64,000 nt of DNA from an uncultured Agathobaculum sp. (GTDB taxonomy: Bacteria > Bacillota > Clostridia > Oscillospirales > Butyricicoccaceae): the NCBI RefSeq assembly GCF_944384735.1, contig NZ_CALWUN010000002.1:17770-81769 (forward strand), written 5' to 3'. The position numbers and the translations under genes are program-made. Numbering within the stretch: position 1 is the stretch's first letter; each line of letters opens with the position of its first letter. Of this stretch, positions 9,205 to 18,080 are shown one piece after another. The notes beneath the pieces were generated by a model. The model did not search any database. It saw only the letters and a program-made list of their open reading frames with translations, and had not been told where the DNA came from.

Positions 9205-10122
9205 TTATTTTTCCGGTCTGGGCTCGGTGATGACTTCCTTGAACGAAGTCGCAAGCCCAGCCAAACTCTGGATCTCGCTTGGGATGATGATTTTGGTGGA
9301 TTTGCCATCGGCTGCGGCGGTGAACGCCTCGAGCGATTTGAGCTTGATGACCTGCTCGGTCGGCGACGCTTGGTTGAGCATCGCAATCGAATCGGCCAAT
9401 GCCTTCTGCACGGTCAGCAGAGCTTCTGCCTCGCCTTCGGCCTCCTTGATTTTGGCCAGCCGCGTCGCTTCGGCGCGCAGTACCATGGATTCCTTTTCGC
9501 CCTCCGCGACCAGAATCGCAGACTGTTTTTTGCCTTCGGCTACCAGAATTGCCTCGCGGCGCTCGCGCTCGGCCTTCATCTGCTTCTCCATCGACTCCTG
9601 AATCGCCGCCGGCGGGATGATATTCTTGAGTTCAACGCGGTTGACCTTGATGCCCCAAGCATCGGTCGCCTCGTCCAGAATGGCGCGCATCTTGGTGTTG
9701 ATAATATCGCGGCTGGTAAGCGTCTGGTCCAGTTCAAGGTCGCCGATGATATTGCGCAGTGTGGTCGCGGTCAGGTTTTCAATTGCCGCCATCGGGCTTT
9801 CAATGCCATAGGTGAACAGCTTCGGGTCGGTGATCTGGAAGTAGACCACCGTGTCGATCTGCATCGTGACGTTATCCTCGGTGATCACAGGCTGGGGTGG
9901 GAAATCCACGACCTGCTCCTTGAGGGTCACGCGGCGGGCGACGCGCTCGAACAGCGGCACCTTGATATGCAGGCCGGTGTTCCAAGTGCATTTGTAGGTG
10001 CCCAGACGCTCTACGATATACGCTTTCGCCTGCGGCACGATGACAATGTTACTGGCCAGAAATGCGATCAGCAGAATGGCCAGCAGGATCCACAGTCCAT
10101 AAATCAGAAACGGTATCGGCAT
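9205..10122 (-). CDS. SPFH/stomatin-like membrane protein
   Basis: A 305-residue band-7 protein of the stomatin/QmcA type. One N-terminal membrane helix (about 5-27) is followed by the SPFH domain (about 30-200, with VERLGTYKCTWNTGLHIKVP and TLRNIIGDLELDQTLTSRD), then an Ala/Glu/Lys/Arg coiled coil (about 195-260). Members form large ring or microdomain assemblies in the membrane and often protect membrane proteases. The gene follows a NfeD-like gene with a 29-bp gap. NfeD proteins are the usual partners of stomatin-like proteins, so this is a classic pair. Confidence 0.9.
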   Translation of the reverse strand: MPIPFLIYGLWILLAILLIAFLASNIVIVPQAKAYIVERLGTYKCTWNTGLHIKVPLFERVARRVTLKEQVVDFPPQPVITEDNVTMQIDTVVYFQITDPKLFTYGIESPMAAIENLTATTLRNIIGDLELDQTLTSRDIINTKMRAILDEATDAWGIKVNRVELKNIIPPAAIQESMEKQMKAERERREAILVAEGKKQSAILVAEGEKESMVLRAEATRLAKIKEAEGEAEALLTVQKALADSIAMLNQASPTEQVIKLKSLEAFTAAADGKSTKIIIPSEIQSLAGLATSFKEVITEPRPEK

Positions 10123-10151
10123 AGTGTACTCCTTTGCTCCAAAAACTTATC

Positions 10152-10589
10152 CTACCTTTTGACCACGGCTTTGACACCGCGGATTGCAACAATTTTCACC
10201 GTCGCGCCCAGCTCGATGACGGCATCGTCCTCACTGCGCGCCGTCCATACCGTGCCGAACACCTTGACCGCGCCGGTTTCATGTAGATTGTCGATTTGCT
10301 CGGTCACTACGGCGGTTTCACCGATGATACGGTCGGCGTTGGTTGGTTCGTTCTTGGTCTTCAGGAACTTACGGCAGAACGGGCGCACCAGCGCAAGCAG
10401 CGCGGCGGAGAACAGCACAAAGATAATCAGCTGCGTCGGGATGCCAAGGGACAGGCTTGCCGCAATCAGCGCGGCGACACCGCCGGCGGCGAACCAGATC
10501 GCGGACAAATCGAGCGTAAACGCTTCGATTGTCACGCATAATATAATGACAGCCACCCAGACATACAGGCTGTTGATGCCAAAAAGCAT
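10152..10589 (-). CDS. NfeD-like membrane protein
   Basis: A short NfeD-family protein of 145 residues. Two or three membrane helices lie in the first half (about 5-75). A small OB-fold domain closes the protein (about 85-145, with GETAVVTEQ and GTVWTARSED), matching the C-terminal domain of NfeD. The protease half found in long NfeD proteins is absent. I chose ATG 10589 because AAAGGAGGG lies just before it; the longer frame has no ribosome site. It probably works with the SPFH protein downstream. Confidence 0.85.
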   Translation of the reverse strand: MLFGINSLYVWVAVIILCVTIEAFTLDLSAIWFAAGGVAALIAASLSLGIPTQLIIFVLFSAALLALVRPFCRKFLKTKNEPTNADRIIGETAVVTEQIDNLHETGAVKVFGTVWTARSEDDAVIELGATVKIVAIRGVKAVVKR

Positions 10590-10613
10590 GGTTCTGATCC
10601 CTCCTTTGGCAAC

Positions 10614-10619
10614 AGTATA
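10614..10619 (-). promoter_or_regulatory. Candidate extended -10 promoter of the NfeD/SPFH pair
   Basis: TGCTATACT reads on the minus strand 25 bp before the NfeD start. The -35 at the proper distance (TGTACA) is poor, so recognition would rest on the extended -10 element. Confidence 0.45.
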
Positions 10620-10744
10620 GCATGCCGGATCAAAAATGTACAGCAAAACCATTGCAGGTGAGTGAGGGGACGGAAAACGCCGGTCCGTCTGGGCGGCGCA
10701 GCATCGGGATGACGGGCGCTTTCCATGCAAATATCCGGTATTGC

Positions 10745-10774
10745 TTGCCTGACTACCGGGATTTGTGGTATACT
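10745..10774 (+). promoter_or_regulatory. Candidate promoter of the CpXC gene
   Basis: TTGCCT (10745-10750) and TATACT (10769-10774) are 18 bp apart, with TG upstream of the -10. The gene starts 40 bp downstream. Confidence 0.6.
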
Positions 10775-10813
10775 ATATGCAATTGGGCATCACCGAGGAG
10801 GAAGACAGCCGCT

Positions 10814-11425
10814 ATGACCATCATCTGTCCGCACTGTCAGGCCGAGACTGACCACAAAGTGCTCGACCATATCAATATTGACCGAAATCCCGAGCTGCGG
10901 GCAAAAGTACAGGATCTGTCCTGTTTTCGTGTCCAATGCCCAAACTGCGGTGAGACTGCACTTGCCGTACATCCCTGCCTGTATCACGACATGGCAAACC
11001 AGTTTATGGTATGGCTGTGGCCGGAGGAGGGGCAGGCGCCGCGCGCACAGTTCGATCCGCTTGCAGGGTATACTTTGCGCCGGGTGGACAGCTTAAATGC
11101 ATTCCGCGAAAAAATCAACGTGCTGGAATGCGGCTTGGATGACCGCGCGGTAGAAATGATGAAGCTGCTGCTGTTTGCGCAGCTCAACCGTGATCTGGAT
11201 GTGGTCGAGCTCTTGTTCCACGCACTGGACGAGCGGACGGGCGAACTGCGCTTTGTCGCGGTACTGTCCGATGGGGCAGAGCAGTATGCTGCCATGCCCG
11301 GCGCAGTATATCAGCGCTTGCGCGAGGACGCAGAGACCTATCTGTATACCCCGGGTGGCGACTTCACCGTAGTCGATATGGCATGGGCGAACAGCGCGCT
11401 CGAGCTGCTGCACGAAATGCGCTAA
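10814..11425 (+). CDS. CpXC-domain protein
   Basis: A 203-residue cytoplasmic protein of unknown role. The N-terminus holds two Cys pairs, CPHC near residue 5 and CPNC near residue 42, which should bind one zinc ion; this is the CpXC domain. The rest (about 60-203) is alpha/beta without a known active site. I chose ATG 10814, which follows GAGGAGG at somewhat long spacing and lies downstream of a good promoter. Upstream codons in the frame precede that promoter. Confidence 0.72.
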   Translation: MTIICPHCQAETDHKVLDHINIDRNPELRAKVQDLSCFRVQCPNCGETALAVHPCLYHDMANQFMVWLWPEEGQAPRAQFDPLAGYTLRRVDSLNAFREKINVLECGLDDRAVEMMKLLLFAQLNRDLDVVELLFHALDERTGELRFVAVLSDGAEQYAAMPGAVYQRLREDAETYLYTPGGDFTVVDMAWANSALELLHEMR

Positions 11426-11454
11426 AAAAGCGGCCTCCCGTAAGGGGAGACCGC
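11424..11454 (-). terminator. Terminator between converging genes
   Basis: A GC-rich stem with one mismatch (11430-11439 with 11445-11454) is followed on the minus strand by six T. It ends the permease transcript and may also stop the CpXC transcript from the other side. Confidence 0.82.
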
Positions 11455-11467
11455 AATTGGTGGTAAC

Positions 11468-12316
11468 TCAGCCATAGAAAACCTGTACCAGCGTGCCGCC
11501 GATGACGGCAACAACCAATGTCGCTGCAATAACGGGCAGCGCACGGCGCCGGCCTTCCTTTTCTTCGAACAGGACGATATAGCCGAAGCCCGCGCCGGTC
11601 GACAGGCCGGCTACCAGCGCGCCGAAGCTGATCGTGCCGCTGACGAACAGTTCCGATAGCAGCACGCTCATTGCGCAGCTGGGGATCAGGCCGAGGACAG
11701 CACACAGCAGCGGCTGGAAAATGCTGTCCGACAGCAACAGGGACGCCAGCACATCCTCGCCGATCAGGTGCACCGCGAAATTCAGCAGGAACAGTACGGC
11801 AAACAGGAAGAATGCGGTTTTGACCGTGTGCCACACAACGCTCCACAAAGGCGAGCCTGCGCTGCAATCACAGGGGGACATTTCGATCTCCAACTCTTCG
11901 CCGGGTGCGCGGTGGCTGCGGAATACGGTGTAGCGCAGGATGTAACCGCCGATGACCGCGATGGAAAACTTGACCACCAGCAGCAGGACGACCTGCGGCA
12001 CGCTTGCGCCGCCTGCCAGCATGACCGGGACGGCCTCGTCCGAGGTGGCCAGAAAAACGGCGACCAGTGTGGCAGGGGCCAGATAGCCTGCAGAAAATAA
12101 GGCGGCGGCAGCCGCAGAAAAGCCGCATTGCGGGATGGTGCCGGCCAGCGCGCCGACGACCGGCCCGAACTGCGCCGCGCGAGACAGCAGCGCCGGGGTG
12201 TTGGTCAGGCGGTTATCAATATAATAGAGCAGCGCGTAAACCAGAAGCAGAAGCGGCACGGTTTTGAGCACGTCGAAAAATGCTTCGGGCAGAACATGGG
12301 ATAGGATATGGAGCAA
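11468..12316 (-). CDS. Permease of the ArsP_2 / putative manganese transporter family
   Basis: An integral membrane protein with about eight to nine helices. Two related halves each carry a motif: GTIPQCGFSAAAAALFSAG in the first half and GLIPSCAMSVLLSELFVSG in the second, both with Pro-x-Cys. This matches the family annotated as arsenic efflux or putative manganese transporter. The substrate is not settled. I chose TTG 12316, which lies 6 nt after GAGGTG; GTG 12325 is the alternative. The ATG at 12388 is excluded because a good promoter lies inside that extension. Confidence 0.72.
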   Translation of the reverse strand: MLHILSHVLPEAFFDVLKTVPLLLLVYALLYYIDNRLTNTPALLSRAAQFGPVVGALAGTIPQCGFSAAAAALFSAGYLAPATLVAVFLATSDEAVPVMLAGGASVPQVVLLLVVKFSIAVIGGYILRYTVFRSHRAPGEELEIEMSPCDCSAGSPLWSVVWHTVKTAFFLFAVLFLLNFAVHLIGEDVLASLLLSDSIFQPLLCAVLGLIPSCAMSVLLSELFVSGTISFGALVAGLSTGAGFGYIVLFEEKEGRRRALPVIAATLVVAVIGGTLVQVFYG

Positions 12317-12358
12317 AGACTTCACCTCATCACAGAATACGGATTGCAAACTCTTATC

Positions 12359-12388
12359 AGTATAACACAGGACTGTGCATCCGGGCAA
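12359..12388 (-). promoter_or_regulatory. Candidate promoter of the ArsP_2-type permease
   Basis: On the minus strand, TTGCCC (12383-12388) and TATACT (12359-12364) are 18 bp apart. The predicted start of transcription near 12352 helps fix the translation start. Confidence 0.6.
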
Positions 12389-12438
12389 GCGGGATTTGCC
12401 GATACACAGCTGTTTTGCAAAGGAAACGAAAGGGTATT

Positions 12439-14061
12439 ATGAAATTTAGCGAACTGAAGATTGAAAAAAACATCCTGAAAGCACTGCGCGAGGCAGGCTA
12501 CGAGCAGCCCACGCCGATCCAGCAGAAGGCCATCCCGCCGCTGCTGGACGGTCACGACCTGATGGGCTGTGCGCAGACGGGCACGGGCAAGACCTGTGCG
12601 TTTTCCGTGCCGATCATCCAGCATATCGACCGCGAGAAGGGCAAACCCGGTGTGGTGCGCGCGTTGATTCTGACGCCGACGCGCGAGCTTGCACTGCAGA
12701 TCTTCGAAAACGTCTGCCAGTATGCGCGCTATACCGCGTGTACAGCGGCGGTGATTTTCGGCGGTGTGTCGCAGGTGCCGCAGGTCGAGGCGATTGCACG
12801 CGGTGCGGATATTCTGATCGCCACGCCCGGCCGCCTGTGGGATTTAATGGGGCAGGGGATTGTAAAATTGGGTAAAGTCGAGTGCTTTGTCCTGGACGAA
12901 GCCGACCGCATGCTCGATATGGGCTTTTTCCCGGATGTCAAGCGTATCATCAAGTACCTGCCCGCCAAACGGCAGACCATGTTGTTTTCCGCGACCATCC
13001 CGCAGGAGATCGCGGCGCTGGCAGACAGCCTGCTGCATAACCCTGCCCGCATCTCGATCACGCCGTCGGCCAAGCCGGTTGAAAAAATTGAGCAAAAGGT
13101 TTTTTTGGTCGAAAAAGCGGAGAAAAGGGAACTGCTGATCGACACCATCCGTCAAAGCAATGTGCATCAGACGTTGGTGTTCACCCGCACCAAGCATGGC
13201 GCTGACCGTGTGGCGCGCGATTTGAACCGCGCGGGCATCAAGGCGCGGTCGATCCACGGCGACAAGAGCCAGAACCAGCGTCAGCGCGCACTGGAGGACT
13301 TCAAGTCCTGTAAGATCGCGGTGCTGGTCGCAACCGATATCGCTGCACGCGGCATTGACATCAGCGAGCTGCCGCTGGTCATCAATTTTGACCTGCCTAA
13401 CATTCCGGAAACCTATGTGCACCGCATTGGCCGTACCGGCCGTGCCGGGCAGGAGGGCACGGCGATTTCGTTCTGCGACCGCTCGGAGCGTCCGTATTTG
13501 GCGGATATCGAAAAACTGATCGGTAAACGCATTCCGTTGGCAGGTGAGATCGCGCATACCGAGCCTATGGCGAAGCGTGCACCGCGCGAAAGCGGCCAGC
13601 GCAAAACGACGAACACGCGGTCGCGGCGCGGCAAGCTGACCTCGGAAAATGCCCCGGCGGAAGCGGTTGCGGCAGAGGCGGCAAAAGAAAAAGAGGCCAA
13701 GCAGAAGGCACGCAAGCAGCGTGCCGCGGCGGCCAAGCAGCCGGCCCGGAAGGAAAAAACAGCCGAAGCGCAGGCAGAGCAGCGCGCCAAGGCCGCTGCT
13801 CCGCGCGCGCGCAAAGCGTCTGCTTCTCGTGGACGCGGACGCCGCAACGACCCATATGCGCGCTATGAAAAGAACGAGCCGCGCGTCGACGCGCACACGC
13901 CTTCCCGTGCCTATGCGCTGAGCGAAGAAGCCGCCGCGCGGATCCGTCAAAAAGTGGCGGCTGCGCTGGCCGCACGAACCCAAAAGACAGAAAACAACAA
14001 GGCAGCAGGGGAGTCCAAGGCCAAGCCTGCTGCCCGCCGCAGGCGCCGCAAGAATCCGTAA
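12439..14061 (+). CDS. DEAD-box ATP-dependent RNA helicase
   Basis: A 540-residue helicase of the RhlE/CshA type. The Q motif (PTPIQQKAIP), motif I (AQTGTGKT), GG, PTRELA, the DEAD box (VLDEADRMLD), SAT and the C-terminal motifs (TDIAARGID and HRIGRTGRAG) are all present within residues 1-370. A tail of about 170 residues follows, made mostly of Ala, Lys, Arg and Glu, which likely binds RNA. Members unwind structured RNA in ribosome assembly, mRNA decay or cold growth. Start ATG 12439 follows AAAGGG; the longer frame is not supported. Confidence 0.93.
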   Translation: MKFSELKIEKNILKALREAGYEQPTPIQQKAIPPLLDGHDLMGCAQTGTGKTCAFSVPIIQHIDREKGKPGVVRALILTPTRELALQIFENVCQYARYTACTAAVIFGGVSQVPQVEAIARGADILIATPGRLWDLMGQGIVKLGKVECFVLDEADRMLDMGFFPDVKRIIKYLPAKRQTMLFSATIPQEIAALADSLLHNPARISITPSAKPVEKIEQKVFLVEKAEKRELLIDTIRQSNVHQTLVFTRTKHGADRVARDLNRAGIKARSIHGDKSQNQRQRALEDFKSCKIAVLVATDIAARGIDISELPLVINFDLPNIPETYVHRIGRTGRAGQEGTAISFCDRSERPYLADIEKLIGKRIPLAGEIAHTEPMAKRAPRESGQRKTTNTRSRRGKLTSENAPAEAVAAEAAKEKEAKQKARKQRAAAAKQPARKEKTAEAQAEQRAKAAAPRARKASASRGRGRRNDPYARYEKNEPRVDAHTPSRAYALSEEAAARIRQKVAAALAARTQKTENNKAAGESKAKPAARRRRRKNP

Positions 14062-14112
14062 GCGGCCTGCGGCGCTGCCGCGCACACCGGATACCGCGAA
14101 GGAGTTTACACG

Positions 14113-15297
14113 ATGAACGGCGCACGACATCGCTTTGCCCTCGGGCTGACTTGTTTTCTGATGGTCTGCCTGACGGTGGTCTATCCCTTTTTGCTTTACA
14201 CACCCAATGCGTTCATTACCAGCTGGCGTGAGTGGTATATCGAAACCGCGATGGGGACGATGACCCACCAGTGGCTGGCGACATGGTTTATTCCGGACGA
14301 TATCATTGAACAGGTTATGGCCAAGCGCTACCTGCTCAACCAAAAGCAGCAGGGTGTGACGAGCACATGGCGTGCGCCGACGGATGATGTGACGCAGACG
14401 GCGTTTACACCCGAAGAACAGTTCTACCAGACCTTTTCTGAGCTCGACCGCGACAGCTTTGAAGCATACCTGCGGGAGCATCCCGAGGCGGTGGAAAACG
14501 GCTATGACCAAATCAAAATCGACCTGATTGACGATCCGACCGAGAAGAATTATGATACCGGCATCCAGACCGTGCAGGGGGATACCGTGCTCGTGGTAGA
14601 TGCGGTGCATGGCATCTTGATCGCTGAAATCGTTGGCGAGGATTCACTCGGTATGGAATATGCCGGTAAGGTGGCGCTGTGCAAGCATCCGGAAAATGTC
14701 TTTGTCGGCACCTGCGAAGGCTTGTTTGAATACGGCTCCTATGTGTCCGACATGGTGCGGGACTATGATGCAGTTTTGGGCATCAATGCGTCCGGCTTTG
14801 CCGACTATGAGGGCAATGGTACGGGCGGCCTGCCGTATGGCTTCCTCAAAAGTGAAGGGAAAAAGCTGCAGTCTGCGGTTGGCGATGATTGGAAAATCAT
14901 CGGTTTTGATGAGGATGATCACTTGCAGATTGGCGCATTCAGCGATACCTCGCAGCTGCGGGACGGGGTGGAATTTCACCCGGCGCTGATCATCAACGGC
15001 GAGAACCTGGTCGCCGGCACTGGACTGAATGAGCAGCAGCCTCGCACAGCGATCGGGCAGGCTGAAGACGGCACAGTGATTATGCTGGTCGTCGACGGGC
15101 GTCAGTTCCACTCCTTTGGTATTTCTATCGAAAAATGTGCGGATGTGATGGAGTGTTATGGCGCTTATCAAGCCTCTATGCTGGATGGCGGTTCGTCCTC
15201 AGTGATGGTGTACGACGGACGGGAGATCACCAGCCCGACCACCTTGTCCCAAAACCCGGAGGGACGCTACCTGCCGGATGCCTTTCTGGTCAAATAA
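14113..15297 (+). CDS. Phosphodiester glycosidase-like exported protein (NAGPA domain)
   Basis: A 394-residue protein anchored or secreted by one N-terminal hydrophobic segment (about 10-30). The C-terminal two thirds match the phosphodiester glycosidase (NAGPA-like) domain: GINASGFADYEG, VDGRQFHSFGISI and the closing LDGGSSSVMVYDG, with the conserved Asp-Gly-Gly-Ser-Ser. Relatives cleave or modify cell-wall or exopolysaccharide linkages outside the cell. The gene is 51 bp after the helicase gene and has its own AAGGAG site. Confidence 0.85.
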   Translation: MNGARHRFALGLTCFLMVCLTVVYPFLLYTPNAFITSWREWYIETAMGTMTHQWLATWFIPDDIIEQVMAKRYLLNQKQQGVTSTWRAPTDDVTQTAFTPEEQFYQTFSELDRDSFEAYLREHPEAVENGYDQIKIDLIDDPTEKNYDTGIQTVQGDTVLVVDAVHGILIAEIVGEDSLGMEYAGKVALCKHPENVFVGTCEGLFEYGSYVSDMVRDYDAVLGINASGFADYEGNGTGGLPYGFLKSEGKKLQSAVGDDWKIIGFDEDDHLQIGAFSDTSQLRDGVEFHPALIINGENLVAGTGLNEQQPRTAIGQAEDGTVIMLVVDGRQFHSFGISIEKCADVMECYGAYQASMLDGGSSSVMVYDGREITSPTTLSQNPEGRYLPDAFLVK

Positions 15298-15325
15298 AAA
15301 AATCTCAAATGTTTGCAAAAAAAAC

Positions 15326-15354
15326 TTGTCTTTTGCGGAATATCATGCTATACT
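15326..15354 (+). promoter_or_regulatory. Promoter of tRNA-Ser
   Basis: TTGTCT (15326-15331) and TATACT (15349-15354) are 17 bp apart. Transcription should begin near 15361, 24 bp before the mature tRNA. Confidence 0.75.
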
Positions 15355-15384
15355 TAATAAGCGCCTGTAAGGCAGGCGCTTTAC

Positions 15385-15475
15385 GGAGAAGTATCGAAGT
15401 GGTCATAACGAGCTCGACTCGAAATCGAGTTGACGGTAAAACGTCACGTGGGTTCGAATCCCACCTTCTCCGCCA
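15385..15475 (+). tRNA. tRNA-Ser (anticodon CGA)
   Basis: A 91-nt class II tRNA. The acceptor stem is GGAGAAG paired with CTTCTCC, the discriminator is G, and CCA is encoded. The anticodon stem is CTCGA/TCGAG with loop CTCGAAA, giving anticodon CGA at 15420-15422, which reads UCG. A long variable arm (GACG/CGTC) and a T-loop GTTCGAATC are present, as serine tRNAs require. Confidence 0.96.
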
Positions 15476-15480
15476 CGAGA

Positions 15481-15513
15481 CACAGGTCAGATTTTTCTGG
15501 CCTGTGTTTTTTT
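15481..15513 (+). terminator. Terminator of tRNA-Ser
   Basis: A 10-bp stem (15481-15490 with 15497-15506) and a 6-nt loop are followed by seven T. It begins 5 nt after the tRNA CCA end. Confidence 0.92.
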
Positions 15514-15523
15514 ATGACGATAT

Positions 15524-15563
15524 AGAGCGCCGTGACCCGCTGAAAGGCGGGTCACGGCGCTCT
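15524..15563. terminator. Perfect 17-bp hairpin between tRNA-Ser and the AraC gene
   Basis: Seventeen perfect base pairs (15524-15540 with 15547-15563) enclose a 6-nt loop. On the plus strand GGCTTTT follows. On the minus strand no T-run follows directly. It lies between converging genes and probably stops the AraC transcript or backs up the tRNA terminator. Confidence 0.6.
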
Positions 15564-15604
15564 GGCTTTTCAGGGCGACGGGAAATCACTTGCCAAGGGT
15601 ATGG

Positions 15605-16471
15605 TTATAGCGTGTTTTTGCGAAACTGGGTGGGCGAAAGCCCGGTCTTATCGGTAAACGCCATGATAAAGTTGACTTCGCTGTGGTAGCCGACGCGGAA
15701 AGCGATTTCCTTGACGGACAATTCGGTCGATTGCAGCAGGGCTTTCGCTTCGTCGATACGATGCAGCATGATATATTCATGCGGAGAAAATCCGGTAGTG
15801 CTGCGGAACAACCGGGAGAAATGGGATGGGCTCAGATTGACCAAAGACGCAATTTGCCGGACAGAAATGGCTTCAAACAGGTGTGCGTCGATATATTGTA
15901 CGGCGCGGGTGATGGCGCTGTCCGCTTGGACTGCATGCGCGGGTGCGTGCGGAAACAGCAGGGCGCACAGGATGCGGTAAATACGCTGGGAGCAGTCCAC
16001 TTCGCTGCTGTGCGTGCTGCGCAGCCCAGCGATGATCTGCGCCATTTCCTGTTCGATGCGGCTGTCTGGCGGCGGGGTAAAGGTTTGCCTGCCGCCGCGG
16101 AATGCAAGGATATGCTGGAAAAAGGCGGCGGCGTTGGAGCCGTCAAAATGCATCCACATCGCTTCGGCTGCGCCGGTTGTATAAAAGCGGTGCGGCTTGT
16201 GACAGTCGATCAGCGCAACCTGACCGCGCTCAGCCGAAAAGGTCTGCGCAGTTTGAAAATACAGGGTACCGGCACGCACATAGGCCAGAAAGAAGTTCTT
16301 ATGGCTTTCCTGTTTGGCTACATCGCAGCTGTCGAGAAAGTTATACCGCCCGTCATAGTAGTAATGCCCGACGCGGGTCACATAAAAAAACAGGCTGCGC
16401 GCAGTAGCGGACGGCGTGGAAAAAAAGCGTTCGGAGCGCGACAGCACGCCGGGTTCATTGGTCACTTTCAT
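15605..16471 (-). CDS. AraC-family transcriptional regulator
   Basis: A 288-residue regulator. The N-terminal cupin-like half (about 1-160) has a His-rich edge (DCHKPHRFY) that probably senses a small ligand. The C-terminal pair of helix-turn-helix motifs spans about 190-288 and ends LSPTQFRKNTL, with SVRQIASLVNLSPSHFSRLF and VKEIAFRVGYHSEVNFIMAF as the two recognition units. I chose ATG 16471 with AGAGGTGA before it, over the GTG at 16480. It is divergent from a MATE exporter gene, which it may control. Confidence 0.9.
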   Translation of the reverse strand: MKVTNEPGVLSRSERFFSTPSATARSLFFYVTRVGHYYYDGRYNFLDSCDVAKQESHKNFFLAYVRAGTLYFQTAQTFSAERGQVALIDCHKPHRFYTTGAAEAMWMHFDGSNAAAFFQHILAFRGGRQTFTPPPDSRIEQEMAQIIAGLRSTHSSEVDCSQRIYRILCALLFPHAPAHAVQADSAITRAVQYIDAHLFEAISVRQIASLVNLSPSHFSRLFRSTTGFSPHEYIMLHRIDEAKALLQSTELSVKEIAFRVGYHSEVNFIMAFTDKTGLSPTQFRKNTL

Positions 16472-16530
16472 GGATCTCACCTCTGTTTTGATGATAGCAC
16501 AAAATATAAATAAGTTGCAGTGTTTTATGA

Positions 16531-16559
16531 TTGCAAATCGTTTGTTTTTTCGGTATGCT
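16531..16559 (+). promoter_or_regulatory. Candidate promoter of the MATE gene
   Basis: TTGCAA (16531-16536) and TATGCT (16554-16559) are 17 bp apart, 65 bp upstream of the start codon in the divergent intergenic region. Confidence 0.5.
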
Positions 16560-16624
16560 TACGGGGTAGAGCGGGCAGTCAGTCAGTACAGTCCGGAATG
16601 CTTCGATAGCAAGGTGTTGCAGCC

Positions 16625-17995
16625 ATGATTCGGGAAAAGACATTTTATAAATCTTTTATGGTGCTGGCGTTGTCGCTTGCGCTGCAGAACCTGCTGACCT
16701 ATGGCGTAAATATGATGGATACGCTTATGCTGGGGCGGTATAGCCAGCATGCCATGAGCGGCGTCAGCTTGTGCAATCAGGTGCAGTACCTGCTGCAAAT
16801 GCTGGTCGTCGGGGCAGGCGAGGGCGCGGTCGTGCTGGGGTCGCAGTACTGGGGCAAAGGGAAATTTGAACCCATTCCGCATATCATCGGTGTGGCGCTG
16901 CGCTTCGGCGGATCGCTGGCCGTTCTGCTGTTCGGCATTGTGTTGTTTTTCCCCTACCAGCTGCTGTCACTGTTATCCAATAACGCGGATGTGATTGAGC
17001 AAGGGGCGCAGTATTTCCAGATCATTTGCTTCACTTACATCATTTTTACCGTCACCAATATCCTGGTCGCATCGCTGCGGTCGATCGGTATTGTTAAGAT
17101 TGGGTACATTATCTCCGGTTCGACCTTAGTCATCAACGTCTGCCTGAACTACTGCCTGATTTACGGCAACTTCGGTTTTCCTGAGCTGGGTGTGCGCGGC
17201 GCGGCTGTGGCAACGCTGGTTTCACGCTGTGTCGAGCTGCTGATCGTCATATACTACTTAAAATACAAGGAACACCGTCTCAACCTGACGTTTGGCAAGC
17301 TGCTGCACATCGACACCAGCTATATCCGCGATTATACGCGCGTTTCCTCCCCGGTGCTGATCAATCAGGCGCTCTGGGGTGTGGCGCAGATGGTGCAGAC
17401 CGGCATCCTCGGCCATCTGGGCGGTGACGTGACCGCAGCCAATGCAATCGCGGTGCAGGTCTTTCAAGTGCTGTCGGTCGTGGCTTATGGCGCGGCGTCG
17501 GCCTCCGGCATTGTCGTCGGCCGCACGATCGGCGAGGGCAACGAGCAGCGGCTGCGCCCGCTGGTGCGCACGCTGCAGGTGCTGTTCCTGACGATCGGCC
17601 TTTGCTCCGGCCTGTTGATTTTTTCCCTTCGCACACCAATCCTGCACCTGTTCGGCGGCTCACTGACAGACAAGGCATACCAATATTCCATGCAGTTCAT
17701 GCTGGTGCTCGCCATCACGACGGTCGGCACCGCCTATCAGATGGCCTGTGACAACGGCATCATCCGCGGCGGCGGTGATACCTCGTTCAGTGCCAAGATG
17801 AACCTTGTCAGCATGTGGCTGATTATCGTACCGTTCTCTGCGATGGCGGCATTCTGGTGGCAGTGCCCGCCGGTCGTCGTTTTCTTCCTGCTCAAATGGG
17901 ATCAGCTGTATAAGGCTATCCCGGTCGTCATTCGTCTGCGCAGCTGGAAATGGGTCAAAAAAGTCACCCGGCCGGTGGATGACGCTGTAACCTGA
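16625..17995 (+). CDS. MATE-family efflux transporter
   Basis: A 456-residue polytopic protein with about 12 membrane helices in two related halves, the size and layout of MATE exporters (DinF/NorM-like branch). Early in the sequence NMMDTLMLGRYS matches the family's first-helix motif, and the second half opens with INQALWGVAQMVQTGILG. Members expel drugs or metabolites in exchange for Na+ or H+. The ribosome site is weak (AAGGTG at long spacing). The neighbouring AraC regulator is divergent and a likely controller. Confidence 0.9.
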   Translation: MIREKTFYKSFMVLALSLALQNLLTYGVNMMDTLMLGRYSQHAMSGVSLCNQVQYLLQMLVVGAGEGAVVLGSQYWGKGKFEPIPHIIGVALRFGGSLAVLLFGIVLFFPYQLLSLLSNNADVIEQGAQYFQIICFTYIIFTVTNILVASLRSIGIVKIGYIISGSTLVINVCLNYCLIYGNFGFPELGVRGAAVATLVSRCVELLIVIYYLKYKEHRLNLTFGKLLHIDTSYIRDYTRVSSPVLINQALWGVAQMVQTGILGHLGGDVTAANAIAVQVFQVLSVVAYGAASASGIVVGRTIGEGNEQRLRPLVRTLQVLFLTIGLCSGLLIFSLRTPILHLFGGSLTDKAYQYSMQFMLVLAITTVGTAYQMACDNGIIRGGGDTSFSAKMNLVSMWLIIVPFSAMAAFWWQCPPVVVFFLLKWDQLYKAIPVVIRLRSWKWVKKVTRPVDDAVT

Positions 17996-18018
17996 ATATT
18001 TCTCTTTCTCTCTCCCGA

Positions 18019-18045
18019 AAAGCCGGCCGTTTGGCCGGTTTTTCT
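18019..18045 (+). terminator. Terminator of the MATE gene
   Basis: A stem centred on CCGGCC/GGCCGG (18023-18028 with 18033-18038), extended by A-T pairs, is followed by a T-run, 25 bp after the stop codon. Confidence 0.8.
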
Positions 18046-18046
18046 G

Positions 18047-18074
18047 TTGACAAACGGATAAAAGATGGTATACT
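18047..18074 (+). promoter_or_regulatory. Promoter of T-box/alaS
   Basis: TTGACA (18047-18052) and TATACT (18069-18074) are 16 bp apart, directly ahead of the T-box leader. Confidence 0.8.
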
Positions 18075-18080
18075 GATTAG

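Noticed and set aside
12844-14610. Minus-strand open frame of 588 codons
   Set aside because: It is antisense to the DEAD-box helicase and part of the next gene, both of which have clear motifs.
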